Assembly: GCF_947090775.1 (NCBI RefSeq)
Contig: NZ_OX352321.1
Span: 2,914,001-2,978,000, forward strand
Reading direction: 5' to 3'
Length of the DNA: 64,000 bases
DNA from: Pseudarthrobacter sp. MM222
GTDB taxonomy: Bacteria > Actinomycetota > Actinomycetes > Actinomycetales > Micrococcaceae
Shown: positions 23,965 through 31,853 of the stretch, in pieces
How positions within the stretch are numbered: the stretch's first letter is position 1
How the letters are laid out: the number at the start of each line of letters is the position of its first letter
Position numbers and translations under genes: made by a program
The notes under the pieces: generated by a model
Told to the model about the DNA's origin: nothing
Databases searched by the model: none
Seen by the model: only the letters and a program-made list of their open reading frames with translations

Positions 23965-25629
23965 TCACATCCGTTCCGGCGCCGAGACGCCCAGCAGGTC
24001 GAGTCCGTTGGCCAGCACCTGGCTGGTGGCGTCGTTGAGCCACAGCCGGGTACGGTTCACGTCGGTGATGGGCTCCTCGCCCTGCGGCGCCACGCGGCAG
24101 GCGTCGTACCAGCGGTGGTAGGCGCCGGCAATGACTTCCAGGTGGCGGGCGATCCGGTGCGGCTCGCGGAGTTCGGCGGCCTTGGCGACAATCGAGGGGT
24201 AGCTTCCGAGGTAGGACAGCAGCTCGTTTTCCGTCGCGTGGTCCAGCAGCGAGGCGTCGAAGCTGTCTCTGCCGTCAACACGGCGCTCGACGCCGGCCGC
24301 GACCGCGTTGCGGGCCGTGCCGCGGGACCGGGCGTGGGCGTACTGGACGTAGAAGACCGGGTTCTCGTTGCTGTGCTTCTTGAGCAGCTCCGGGTCCAGG
24401 GTCAGCGGCGAGTCGGCCGGGAAACGCGCCAGCGAGTAGCGGACCGCGTCCTTGCCCAGCCAGGAGATGAGGTCCTTGAGCTCGATGATGTTACCGGCCC
24501 GCTTCGACAGCTTGGCGCCGTTGACGGAGACCAGCTGCCCGATCAGGACCTCGATGTTGACCTCGGGGTCGTCGCCGGCTGCGGCTGCGATTGCCTTTAG
24601 CCGGTGGATGTAGCCGTGGTGGTCGGCCCCGAGCAGGTAGATCTTCTCGGTGTAGCCGCGGTCCTTCTTGGACAGGTAATAGGCGGCGTCGGCGGCGAAA
24701 TAGGTCGGTTCCCCGTTCGCGCGGATCATTACCCGGTCCTTGTCGTCCCCAAAGTCCGTGGTGCGCAGCCAGACGGCGCCGCCGTCGTCGTAGACGTGGC
24801 CCTGTTCGCGGAGCCGCGCCACGGCATCTTCGATCGCTCCGGCGTCGTGGAGTTCCTGTTCGGAGAAGAACACATCGAAGTCGACGCCGAACCCGGCGAG
24901 GGTCTGCTTGATGTCGTGCAGCTGCGCCTTGTAGGCGGCGCCCCGGATGACCGGCAGCGCGGCCACGTCGGTGAGTTCGCGGATGTCCGGGTGCTGGGTC
25001 AGGACCTCATGGCCCAGATCCGCGATGTACTCGCCCGGGTAGCCGCCCTCCGGGACGCTGCGGCCGTGCATCCGGGCCAGCACCGAGTGGGCAAAAACGT
25101 TCATCTGCGAGCCTGCGTCGTTGACGTAGTACTCGGCCGTGACCTCCGCGCCGGAGGCCCGGAGCACGCGGGCGATCGAGTCGCCCAGGGCGGCCCAGCG
25201 GGTGTGCCCGATGTGCAGCGGCCCGGTGGGGTTGGCGGAGACGAATTCCATGTTGACCGTGTGGCCTGCGAGCGCGGCGTTGGTGCCGTAGGCCGGTCCT
25301 GCCTCGACGATCGCCCTGGCGAGAGCACCGGCCGCGGCGGCGTCCACGGTGATGTTAAGGAATCCGGGGCCGGCGATATCGACGGCCGAGACGCCGTCGA
25401 TGGACTTCAGCCGGGCGCTGAGGACCGCGGCAAATTCCCGCGGGTTTGTGCCGGCGGCCTTGGCCAGCTGGAGGGCGATGTTGGTGGCCCAGTCGCCGTG
25501 GTCCCTGTTCTTCGGCCGCTCCACGCGCACCTCATCCGGGACGTCGGATGCGGAAAGCCCGATTTCACCGGCGGCGACGGCGTCCTTCAGGCAGGCGGAA
25601 ATGGCGAGGGAGAGTTCTTCTGGGGTCAC
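23965..25629 (-). CDS. argS: Arginyl-tRNA synthetase
   Basis: A 554-residue class I synthetase. HIGH is present at 139-142 (TGPLHIGHTRW), the KMSKS equivalent as GAKLSKRAGN, and the C-terminal DALR anticodon-binding domain ends the protein. The GTG at 25629 is supported by a -10 box (TAGGCT) only 6 nt upstream, which would give a leaderless transcript beginning at the start codon. The argS-lysA pair is conserved in actinobacteria. Confidence 0.96.
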   Translation of the reverse strand: MTPEELSLAISACLKDAVAAGEIGLSASDVPDEVRVERPKNRDHGDWATNIALQLAKAAGTNPREFAAVLSARLKSIDGVSAVDIAGPGFLNITVDAAAAGALARAIVEAGPAYGTNAALAGHTVNMEFVSANPTGPLHIGHTRWAALGDSIARVLRASGAEVTAEYYVNDAGSQMNVFAHSVLARMHGRSVPEGGYPGEYIADLGHEVLTQHPDIRELTDVAALPVIRGAAYKAQLHDIKQTLAGFGVDFDVFFSEQELHDAGAIEDAVARLREQGHVYDDGGAVWLRTTDFGDDKDRVMIRANGEPTYFAADAAYYLSKKDRGYTEKIYLLGADHHGYIHRLKAIAAAAGDDPEVNIEVLIGQLVSVNGAKLSKRAGNIIELKDLISWLGKDAVRYSLARFPADSPLTLDPELLKKHSNENPVFYVQYAHARSRGTARNAVAAGVERRVDGRDSFDASLLDHATENELLSYLGSYPSIVAKAAELREPHRIARHLEVIAGAYHRWYDACRVAPQGEEPITDVNRTRLWLNDATSQVLANGLDLLGVSAPERM

Positions 25630-25635
25630 GGCTCT

Positions 25636-25641
25636 AGCCTA
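25636..25641 (-). promoter_or_regulatory. -10 box of a probable leaderless argS promoter
   Basis: On the minus strand TAGGCT is followed by 6 nt and then the GTG start of argS, so transcription would begin at or next to the start codon. No clear -35 hexamer is visible. Confidence 0.55.
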
Positions 25642-25735
25642 CCGTCGGCCCGCAGTCCGGCGGAATTTCGCGCCCGGGAAGACGGCCCGGCCATGCGGGG
25701 TAATACTTCAAGGTTTTCCAAGTCTGCGTCCAAGG

Positions 25736-25761
25736 TGAACCATTACGCTGAAGGAAACGTT
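25736..25761 (+). promoter_or_regulatory. ECF-sigma-type promoter of the flavin electron-transfer module
   Basis: TGAACC (25736-25741), 16 nt, then CGTT (25758-25761) matches the common ECF pattern GGAACC-N16-CGTT of actinobacteria in all but one base. It lies about 95 nt before the lipoprotein start. The cognate sigma factor is unknown; no primary-sigma promoter is as good. Confidence 0.5.
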
Positions 25762-25856
25762 GTCTTGGGTGTAGCCGGCGGAAGTCTGTAGCCGGCCGGA
25801 CCTGGCGACCCCCTGAGTTACTGCCCCACCGATCCACTATCGAAACGAGTCGCGGC

Positions 25857-26300
25857 ATGCATACCTCCCTCCGCAAAAACGTCCTCGTCGGCATCGCCGG
25901 CCTGTCCTTGGCCGGGACCGCCGCCGGTTGCGCCCCCGGGGCGCAGGGCACCCCCGCACCCGCCACCCAGCCCGCAACTTCGGCGGCAGCCGCAGCCCCC
26001 GCCGGCAACTACAAGGACGGCACCTACTCCGCCGACGGCAACTACGTGTCACCGAACGGCCAGGAGACTGTCGGCGTGCAGCTGACACTGGCCGGGGGGG
26101 CCGTGTCCGACGTCGTAATCACACCGCATCCCTCCAACCCGAACACCAAAAAGTTCCAGGGCGAGTTCGCCAGCGGCATCAAGGCGCAGATCGTCGGCAA
26201 GAAACTCGATGAGATCAAGGTCTCCAAGGTGGCCGGTTCTTCGCTCACCAGCGGCGGCTTCAACCAGGCCGTGGAAAAGATCAAGACCGATGCCGCATAG
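25857..26300 (+). CDS. FMN-binding-domain lipoprotein
   Basis: A 147-residue exported protein: n-region with KK/R charges, hydrophobic core, and a lipobox-like TAAGC with Cys25, then an Ala/Pro/Thr linker and an FMN_bind domain (about 50-147). The flavinylation motif, usually V-S-G-A-T-x-T-S, reads VAGSSLTS (125-132), so Ser129 takes the place of the usual acceptor threonine. It is followed by ApbE and a RnfD-like flavoreductase, so it is probably a membrane-anchored extracytoplasmic electron carrier carrying covalent FMN. Whether the Ser form is flavinylated is the open point. Confidence 0.82.
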   Translation: MHTSLRKNVLVGIAGLSLAGTAAGCAPGAQGTPAPATQPATSAAAAAPAGNYKDGTYSADGNYVSPNGQETVGVQLTLAGGAVSDVVITPHPSNPNTKKFQGEFASGIKAQIVGKKLDEIKVSKVAGSSLTSGGFNQAVEKIKTDAA

Positions 26301-26332
26301 CCGGCCGGCGGCCCGGCGGTAAGGGAGGCCAG

Positions 26333-27205
26333 GTGGCCCATCCGGGCTGGACTGATTTCAGTTTCGACGGGATCGGTACCCGTTGGCAGATTTCCACGCC
26401 CTCCCCGATTGCCGACGGGCACCGCCGGCGGCTGCTTGGCGTCGTAGCGGATTACGACGCCGCCTGGTCCCGTTTCCGGCCGGACTCGCTGGTCGCCAGG
26501 GCAGCGAGTCAGCCGGGCAGCTATGAATTCCCTGCCGGGGCCGCCGACCTTGGCCCGCTCTACGGGACGCTGTACCGGCTCAGCAAGGGCGCCATGACCC
26601 CGCTGATCGGCGGCAGCCTGGCGCACCTCGGCTACGGCGCCGGTTATTCGCTGCGCCCTGAGGGGCCTCCGCTTGCCGCCCCCCACTGGGAGGACGCGCT
26701 GGAGTGGGACGGGACGGTACTGACCACCCGGGCTGCCGTCGTGATCGACGTCGGTGCCGCCGGGAAGGGCCAGCTGGCTGATCTGCTCTCCGCAGAGCTC
26801 CTCGCGAGCGGGATCACCGACCACTTCATCGACGCCAGCGGGGACCTGCTGAACCCCGGAACCGCCCCGGTTGAGGTGGCCCTGGAACATCCGTATGACG
26901 CTTCCCGCGCCATCGGCGTCGTGATGCTTGGCGCGGGCGCCCTGTGCGCGTCCGCGGCGAACCGGCGCACTTGGGGCGACGGGCTGCACCACGTCCTGGA
27001 CGGCACCACGGGAGCGCCGGTGCACACCATTGTGGCCAGCTGGGCCATGGCCGGCACCGCGATGCTGGCAGATGCACTGGCCACGGCCCTGTTTTTTGTT
27101 GAGGGAGCCCGGCTGCGGGAGGAGTTCGAGTTTTCCTGGCTGACCGTCTACTCGGACGGACACGCGGAGTATTCGGCCGATTTTGAAGGAGCGCTGTTCT
27201 CATGA
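26333..27205 (+). CDS. apbE: FAD:protein FMN transferase (ApbE family)
   Basis: A 290-residue ApbE enzyme that moves FMN from FAD onto a Ser/Thr of a target protein. Visible motifs include FDGIGTRWQIS at the N-terminus, a VIDVGAAGKGQLADLL stretch equivalent to the D-x-G-x-x-K/G-K-G nucleotide region, DASGDLL, and near the C-terminus TIVASWAMAGTAMLADALAT (the TV...T-ADALAT metal-binding motif). It starts at GTG 26333 with AGGGAGG upstream. No obvious signal peptide is seen, which is unusual for an enzyme that modifies an exported target; it may act before export. Overlaps the next gene by 4 bp (ATGA). Confidence 0.85.
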   Translation: MAHPGWTDFSFDGIGTRWQISTPSPIADGHRRRLLGVVADYDAAWSRFRPDSLVARAASQPGSYEFPAGAADLGPLYGTLYRLSKGAMTPLIGGSLAHLGYGAGYSLRPEGPPLAAPHWEDALEWDGTVLTTRAAVVIDVGAAGKGQLADLLSAELLASGITDHFIDASGDLLNPGTAPVEVALEHPYDASRAIGVVMLGAGALCASAANRRTWGDGLHHVLDGTTGAPVHTIVASWAMAGTAMLADALATALFFVEGARLREEFEFSWLTVYSDGHAEYSADFEGALFS

Positions 27206-28749
27206 CCGCCGTTATCTCGACTCCCATCGGCTCGCGCCTGGACACCGCGCTGGGCCGGCTCACGATGTACCGGCTGGTGCTCTGGGTCCTTGCCGTGCTC
27301 GCCGCCTACAGCATGCTGCTGAACGTGCTGGGCTGGCTGACCTTCGGGCTGCCGGAGATGCTGGCTCACTTGGCGCTCTGCCTCGCCCTGACGTACGGCT
27401 CCAACCGCGTGCTGGCCGCGCTGTTCCGGGTGCAGCCGCACAGCGAGTCGTCCCTGATCACCGGCCTTCTGCTGTACTTCCTGTTCTGGCCGACGCAGTT
27501 TTCCGCCGGGATCCAGCTGCTGGACCTCGCCGGCGTGGCGCTGGCCTGCGTGCTCGCTTCCGCTTCCAAGTACGCGCTCGCCTGGCGTGGCCGCCATATC
27601 TTCAATCCGGCGGCGGCCGGCGCCTTCATCACCGGGCTGACCGGACTGAACATCGCCACCTGGTGGGCGGCCACCCCCGCCATGTTGTGGCTGCTGCTGC
27701 CGGGCGTGCTGCTGGTGCTGTACCGGGTGCGAAAACTGCTCATGGCGGCCGTATTCACCGTGGTCGCCGTGTCCATCGTGGCGCTGGAGCTGATCCGGTC
27801 CGGCGCTGCCCTCAGCGAGGCACTGTGGCAGCCGCTGGCCCAACGGCCGGTGCTCTTCTTCGTCGGTTTCATGCTCACGGAGCCGCTCACCCTGCCGCCG
27901 CGGCGCTGGCAGCAGCTGGCGCTTGGCGCCGTCGTCGGGCTGCTTTTCGCCATCCCTTATAACCTGGGCTTCATCGCCAATTCCCCCGAGCTGGCGTTGC
28001 TGGTGGGTAACGCCCTGGCCTTCGCCGCGGGACAGCGCGGCGGCGTCCGGCTCCGCTTCGAGGGCTCCCGGCCGCTGACCCCGACGACGACGGAATTCAG
28101 CTTCCAGCCGGAACGTCCCGTCCGCTTCAGCCCTGGCCAGTACCTCGAACTGCACCTGCCCACTGACAAGGCGGGCGGCAAGCACGACGGAAAGGGCCGC
28201 CGCCGGGTCTTCAGCCTCACCAGCGCGCCGGGCTCCCCGGTGCTGAGGATCGGCGTCGGAACGGCCGAGCCGCTGTCCTCCGCCAAGCATTCGCTCATGA
28301 CCCTGGAACGCGGCGCCGAACTCACCGCGACGACCGTGGGCGGGGATTTTGTCCTCCCCCGGGATCCGGCGTCGCCGGTGCTGTTGATTGCCGCCGGCAT
28401 CGGCATCACTCCCTTCCTGGCCCAGCTTGCCGCGGGGGCAGCACGGGAGCGGGATGTTGTGCTGCTGTATCTCGCCAAAAACGCCGGGGAGCTCGCCTAC
28501 ACCGAGGAACTGGAACGCTCCGGCGCCCGGATCCTGGCCCGTCTCGCGGACGGTTCGGCGCCGCCGTCGTTCATGCAGGATGCCGGGAGGGGCAGGATCG
28601 ACGGGGAGGCCCTGAAGGCGCTCGTGCCGGACATCGGCGACCGGACAGTCCTGGTTTCCGGTTCGCCGGCCAGCGTCCGCTCGCTCCGCGGCGCCGCGCG
28701 GGCGGCCGGCGCACGCAGGGTTCACGTGGATTCCTTCGCGGGCTACTGA
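27202..28749 (+). CDS. RnfD/NqrB-like membrane domain fused to FAD/NAD(P)H oxidoreductase
   Basis: A 515-residue fusion. Residues 20-270 hold eight or more transmembrane helices of the NQR2/RnfD/RnfE family with HIFNPAAAGAFITG and FVGFMLTEPLTLPP motifs; residues 280-515 are a ferredoxin-NADP reductase module with FAD motif RRVFSLTSAP and NAD-binding AAGIGITPFLAQL. The cytoplasmic module would oxidise NAD(P)H and pass electrons through the membrane domain to the FMN lipoprotein encoded first in the operon. Related three-gene sets are reported as flavin-based extracytosolic electron-transfer systems. The final acceptor is unknown. Confidence 0.85.
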   Translation: MTAVISTPIGSRLDTALGRLTMYRLVLWVLAVLAAYSMLLNVLGWLTFGLPEMLAHLALCLALTYGSNRVLAALFRVQPHSESSLITGLLLYFLFWPTQFSAGIQLLDLAGVALACVLASASKYALAWRGRHIFNPAAAGAFITGLTGLNIATWWAATPAMLWLLLPGVLLVLYRVRKLLMAAVFTVVAVSIVALELIRSGAALSEALWQPLAQRPVLFFVGFMLTEPLTLPPRRWQQLALGAVVGLLFAIPYNLGFIANSPELALLVGNALAFAAGQRGGVRLRFEGSRPLTPTTTEFSFQPERPVRFSPGQYLELHLPTDKAGGKHDGKGRRRVFSLTSAPGSPVLRIGVGTAEPLSSAKHSLMTLERGAELTATTVGGDFVLPRDPASPVLLIAAGIGITPFLAQLAAGAARERDVVLLYLAKNAGELAYTEELERSGARILARLADGSAPPSFMQDAGRGRIDGEALKALVPDIGDRTVLVSGSPASVRSLRGAARAAGARRVHVDSFAGY

Positions 28750-28861
28750 ACCGCCTTCGGGAAGGGCGCTCCACGCGACATGAACGCGCCGATTTTCCCT
28801 TGGGGCCCTCCTTCCTGCTAAGCTCTAGGACGTCCCGCCGGTAACGGCAGGGCCCCTGATT

Positions 28862-28934
28862 GCCCTCGTAGCTCAGGGGATAGAGCGTCTGCCTCCGGAG
28901 CAGAAGGTCGTTGGTTCGATTCCAATCGAGGGCA
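28862..28934 (+). tRNA. tRNA-Arg (anticodon CCG)
   Basis: A 73-nt cloverleaf: acceptor stem GCCCTCG/CGAGGGC, D arm GCTC...GAGC, anticodon stem TCTGC/GCAGA around the loop CTCCGGA (anticodon CCG, reads CGG), T-loop GGTTCGATTCC, discriminator A. The 3' CCA is not encoded. An intrinsic terminator follows within 10 nt. Confidence 0.95.
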
Positions 28935-28941
28935 CAGCCAG

Positions 28942-28980
28942 GAACCCCCTGGAATCCACTGGATTCCTGGGGGTTCTTTT
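28942..28980 (+). terminator. Intrinsic terminator after tRNA-Arg
   Basis: A strong hairpin pairs GAACCCCC with GGGGGTTC outside and GGAATCC with GGATTCC inside, and is followed by TTTT. It directly follows the tRNA. Confidence 0.85.
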
Positions 28981-29043
28981 GTGTGTACCTGACTGCCCAT
29001 ACTGGTGGAAAGGCCGCGCCGCGGGCCGCCGGAGGGGGACCGT

Positions 29044-29847
29044 ATGGACTGGGTTAACGAGATGCTGTTTCCGTTCCGGTGGCTGGTGTCCGCCATCATG
29101 GTGGGACTTCATGACGCCCTGGACGCCGTCGGCATGCCGGCGGCCGACGGCTGGACCTGGACCCTCGCCATCATCGGCCTGGTGCTGGTGATCCGTGCCG
29201 CGCTGATTCCGGTCTATCTGAAACAGCTCAAGGCCCAACGGCGCATGCGGCTGCTGCAGCCGGACCTGAAGGAGCTGCAGGACAAGTACAAGGGGCAATC
29301 CGATCCGCTGTCGCGGCAGGCCATGGCCCAGGAACAGATGGCCCTGTACAAGAAGCACGGCACCAACCCGTTCTCGGCGTGCCTGCCCCTGCTGATCCAG
29401 GTGCCGTTCTTCTTCGCGCTCTTCACGGTGCTGTCAGGCATTGCGTCCGCTGCCGCCAGGGGCGAGGGCCTCGGGGCGATGAGCCCTGAGCAGGTGGTGC
29501 AGTTCGAGGAGTCGAGCATCTTCGGCGCCCCGCTGTCCGCTTCCCTGCTCCACGGAAGCGGCGGGAATCCCGTCAGCGTGACGGTGTTGACCATTCTGAT
29601 GATCCTTGCCATGACGGCAGCGCAATTCGTCACCCAGAAGCACATCATGGCCAAGAACTGGTCCGATCAGCCCCTGCCCGGCCCATTTGCGATGCAGCAA
29701 AAGATGTTGCTCTACATCCTGCCGATCGTCTTCGGCGCGGGCGGCATCATCTTCCCCATCGGGGTCTTGATCTACTGGACCACCACCAACCTGTGGACCA
29801 TGGCGCAGCAGTTCGTCCTCGACCCGCGGGCGCCAGAGAAGGCTTAG
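29044..29847 (+). CDS. YidC/Oxa1-family membrane insertase (paralogue)
   Basis: A 267-residue protein with five transmembrane segments and the family signatures: LYKKHGTNPFSACLPLLIQVPFFFALF and the C-terminal ILPIVFGAGGIIFPIGVLIYW. An Arg in the first core helix (VIRAALIPVYLKQ) matches the hydrophilic-groove arginine. The main yidC of actinobacteria sits in the rnpA-rpmH region near oriC; this copy, next to a tRNA and an SRPBCC gene, is shorter and lacks the long basic tail, so it is most likely a second insertase. ATG 29044 has GGAGGGGGA upstream. Its stop shares CTAG with the convergent gene. Confidence 0.9.
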   Translation: MDWVNEMLFPFRWLVSAIMVGLHDALDAVGMPAADGWTWTLAIIGLVLVIRAALIPVYLKQLKAQRRMRLLQPDLKELQDKYKGQSDPLSRQAMAQEQMALYKKHGTNPFSACLPLLIQVPFFFALFTVLSGIASAAARGEGLGAMSPEQVVQFEESSIFGAPLSASLLHGSGGNPVSVTVLTILMILAMTAAQFVTQKHIMAKNWSDQPLPGPFAMQQKMLLYILPIVFGAGGIIFPIGVLIYWTTTNLWTMAQQFVLDPRAPEKA

Positions 29848-30299
29848 CTCCGGGACTCCGTGATTTTCTTGAGCCTGGCCAGGGCCAAGGGCCAGGCGGC
29901 GTTGAACTCGGCAACGAACTCATCCTCGCTGTCAAGCTCCACGTCCACGGTGGTTACGCCGTCCGCTTCCCTGAAGGCATAGCTTTCGTGGGTCCCTATG
30001 AAGGACTTCGCCGCGTCGCTCCTGGTGTCGTCGGTACCGTCGATGATCTGGCCGGTGTAGCGAAGAGAGATGAACTCGTGCGGCCTGCATTCCTCAACGG
30101 TCGCTATCATCCCGCCGAGCTTGCCGTCGTCGTCCGGGCCCAGGAAGCGGATTTCGCCACCCTTGTCCCAACCGCCCTCGTAGTAGGAACCGCTGTTGAA
30201 CACGCTGGTCCATTCCCGGTAGCTGGCGTCGTCCAGCATCGTGGACCACACGTCGGGGGCGGGAGCATTGATCTTCACCGAATACCGCAATTTTTCCAT
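29844..30299 (-). CDS. SRPBCC (START/AHA1-like) family protein
   Basis: A 151-residue single-domain protein: MEKLRYSVKINAPAPDVWSTMLDD is the standard SRPBCC opening, followed by WTSVFNSGSYYEGGWDKGGEIRFLGPDDDGKLGGMI and the long C-terminal helix. These domains bind hydrophobic ligands; the SYYEGGWDKG pattern is typical of small-ligand or AHA1-like members. The ATG at 30299 has a TAGAAT box only 5 nt upstream, so it is probably leaderless. Function is not known. Confidence 0.82.
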   Translation of the reverse strand: MEKLRYSVKINAPAPDVWSTMLDDASYREWTSVFNSGSYYEGGWDKGGEIRFLGPDDDGKLGGMIATVEECRPHEFISLRYTGQIIDGTDDTRSDAAKSFIGTHESYAFREADGVTTVDVELDSEDEFVAEFNAAWPLALARLKKITESRS

Positions 30300-30304
30300 G
30301 CGCG

Positions 30305-30310
30305 ATTCTA
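30305..30310 (-). promoter_or_regulatory. -10 box of a probable leaderless SRPBCC promoter
   Basis: TAGAAT on the minus strand is 5 nt before the ATG at 30299, the spacing expected for a transcript starting at the start codon. Confidence 0.5.
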
Positions 30311-30426
30311 CGTCCGGGCCAGCGGATCGGAACAGGGCCGGGCGCCGCGCCGGGACCGCCACTGCCAAATGTCGGAGCCCGCTCGTAGGCTGTTCGCATC
30401 GGCAGCGAAGCATAAAGGGGTCTCAC

Positions 30427-31470
30427 ATGTACTGCTCCATCATCCCTCCGTACCTGCTGCGCCGGCTGGCGGCGCAGCGTGAACCAGCATTCTCCGGGGC
30501 GGCCCGGGCCGCGCGGGAGGCACTGCTCCATGTCAAGAGCATTCAGTCGTCCCGCACCGCCCCCGCCCCCGCTGCTCCGCCGGGCATGCGCGAGCTCAAG
30601 CCCGCGGCGCCCGATCGGACGGTCTACGATGCGAAATTCTCGGAGCAGCTGCCCGGCTCCGTGGTGCGCAAAGAGGGCGAGCCAGCCACCGGCGATCCCG
30701 CCGCGGATGAAGCCTACGACGGTCTCGGGCACACCCACCGGCTCTACGCCGAGGCATTCGGCCGCAACTCCATCGACGGCCAGGGACTTCCGCTCGTCGC
30801 CACCGTGCACTTTGGCCGGTTGTACGACAACGCCTTCTGGGACGGCCGGCAAATGGTCTTCGGCGACGGCGACGGGCAGGTCTTCGAGCGGTTCACGAAG
30901 TCCCTCAGCGTCATCGGCCACGAGCTTGCCCACGGCGTGACACAGTACTCCGCCGGCCTGGTCTACCGGAACCAGGCCGGCGCCCTCAACGAGTCCCTGT
31001 CCGACGTTTTCGGAGCGCTGGTTGAGCAGCATGTGCGGAAACAGTCGACGGCGGAGGCCAGCTGGCTGATCGGCGAGGGTCTGTTCACGGATCAGGTCCA
31101 GGGAAAGGCACTGCGCTCCATGAAGGCACCGGGCACCGCGTACGACGACGACGTGCTCGGCAAGGATCCCCAGCCGGACTCGATGGACGACTACGTCCGC
31201 ACCAGTGCCGACAACGGCGGCGTGCACATCAACTCGGGGATCCCCAACCGCGCGTTCTGCCTCGTGGCCACGGCCCTCGGCGGCAACGCCTGGGATGCGC
31301 CGGCACAGATCTGGTACGAGACCCTGACGGGCGGAGCGCTGGCGCCAAATGCGACCTTCCGCGCGTTCGCCAAGTCCACCGCAACGTCCGCCGCGGAACT
31401 CTTCGGAGCCGAATCGAAAGAGCATGACGCCGTACGCTCGGCGTGGGAAACTGTGAAGGTAAAGCTCTGA
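30427..31470 (+). CDS. Protealysin-like M4 metalloprotease
   Basis: A 347-residue thermolysin-family (M4) zinc protease. HELAH (165-169) gives two zinc ligands and the catalytic glutamate, NESLSD (188-193) the third ligand, and GGVHINSG carries the active-site His267. There is no signal peptide; the protein opens with the short protealysin-type propeptide motif (CSIIPPYLLRRLA), so it is probably an intracellular or non-classically released enzyme. The start ATG has AAGGGG 7 nt upstream and a TAGGCT box about 35 nt upstream. It is followed by an emfourin-type inhibitor gene. Confidence 0.92.
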   Translation: MYCSIIPPYLLRRLAAQREPAFSGAARAAREALLHVKSIQSSRTAPAPAAPPGMRELKPAAPDRTVYDAKFSEQLPGSVVRKEGEPATGDPAADEAYDGLGHTHRLYAEAFGRNSIDGQGLPLVATVHFGRLYDNAFWDGRQMVFGDGDGQVFERFTKSLSVIGHELAHGVTQYSAGLVYRNQAGALNESLSDVFGALVEQHVRKQSTAEASWLIGEGLFTDQVQGKALRSMKAPGTAYDDDVLGKDPQPDSMDDYVRTSADNGGVHINSGIPNRAFCLVATALGGNAWDAPAQIWYETLTGGALAPNATFRAFAKSTATSAAELFGAESKEHDAVRSAWETVKVKL

Positions 31471-31502
31471 GAGTCCCAGCTCCATGAAAATGGGAAGTTT
31501 CC

Positions 31503-31853
31503 ATGAAAATCACCGTCCAGCGCAGTGGCGGCATCGCAGGAATGAAGCGGACCTGGTCCGTGCTCGCGACGCCCCCGGAGGACAAGGACCTCTGGCAGCC
31601 GCTCGTTGAGGCGTGCCCCTGGGACGAAGCCTCCAAGACCGCCCGGGAAGCCGCCGGGAACCAGGCTGACCGCTTCCTGTACAACATCCGCGCCGGCCAG
31701 CGCCGCGCCACCCTGCCCGAGCGGGCGGTCACCGGACCGTGGCGCGAACTCGTCGACCACGCCCGGGCGGCCGCGGAGTCAACGCCGTCTGCACCCGGCG
31801 GGCGGCCGGGCGGCCGGCCGCCGTCGGGCAGCCTGCTGGATCCGGGGGCCTAA
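31503..31853 (+). CDS. Emfourin-type protealysin inhibitor
   Basis: A 116-residue protein beginning MKITVQRSGGIAGMKRTW, the hallmark of the emfourin (M4in) family, small inhibitors encoded directly behind protealysin-like proteases as in Serratia. The last 25 residues are a Gly/Pro-rich tail. It starts 32 bp after the protease stop; the sequence TCCATGAAAAT occurs twice (31481 and 31500), and only the second ATG is in the right frame. Pairing with the upstream protease suggests tight control of its activity. Confidence 0.88.
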   Translation: MKITVQRSGGIAGMKRTWSVLATPPEDKDLWQPLVEACPWDEASKTAREAAGNQADRFLYNIRAGQRRATLPERAVTGPWRELVDHARAAAESTPSAPGGRPGGRPPSGSLLDPGA

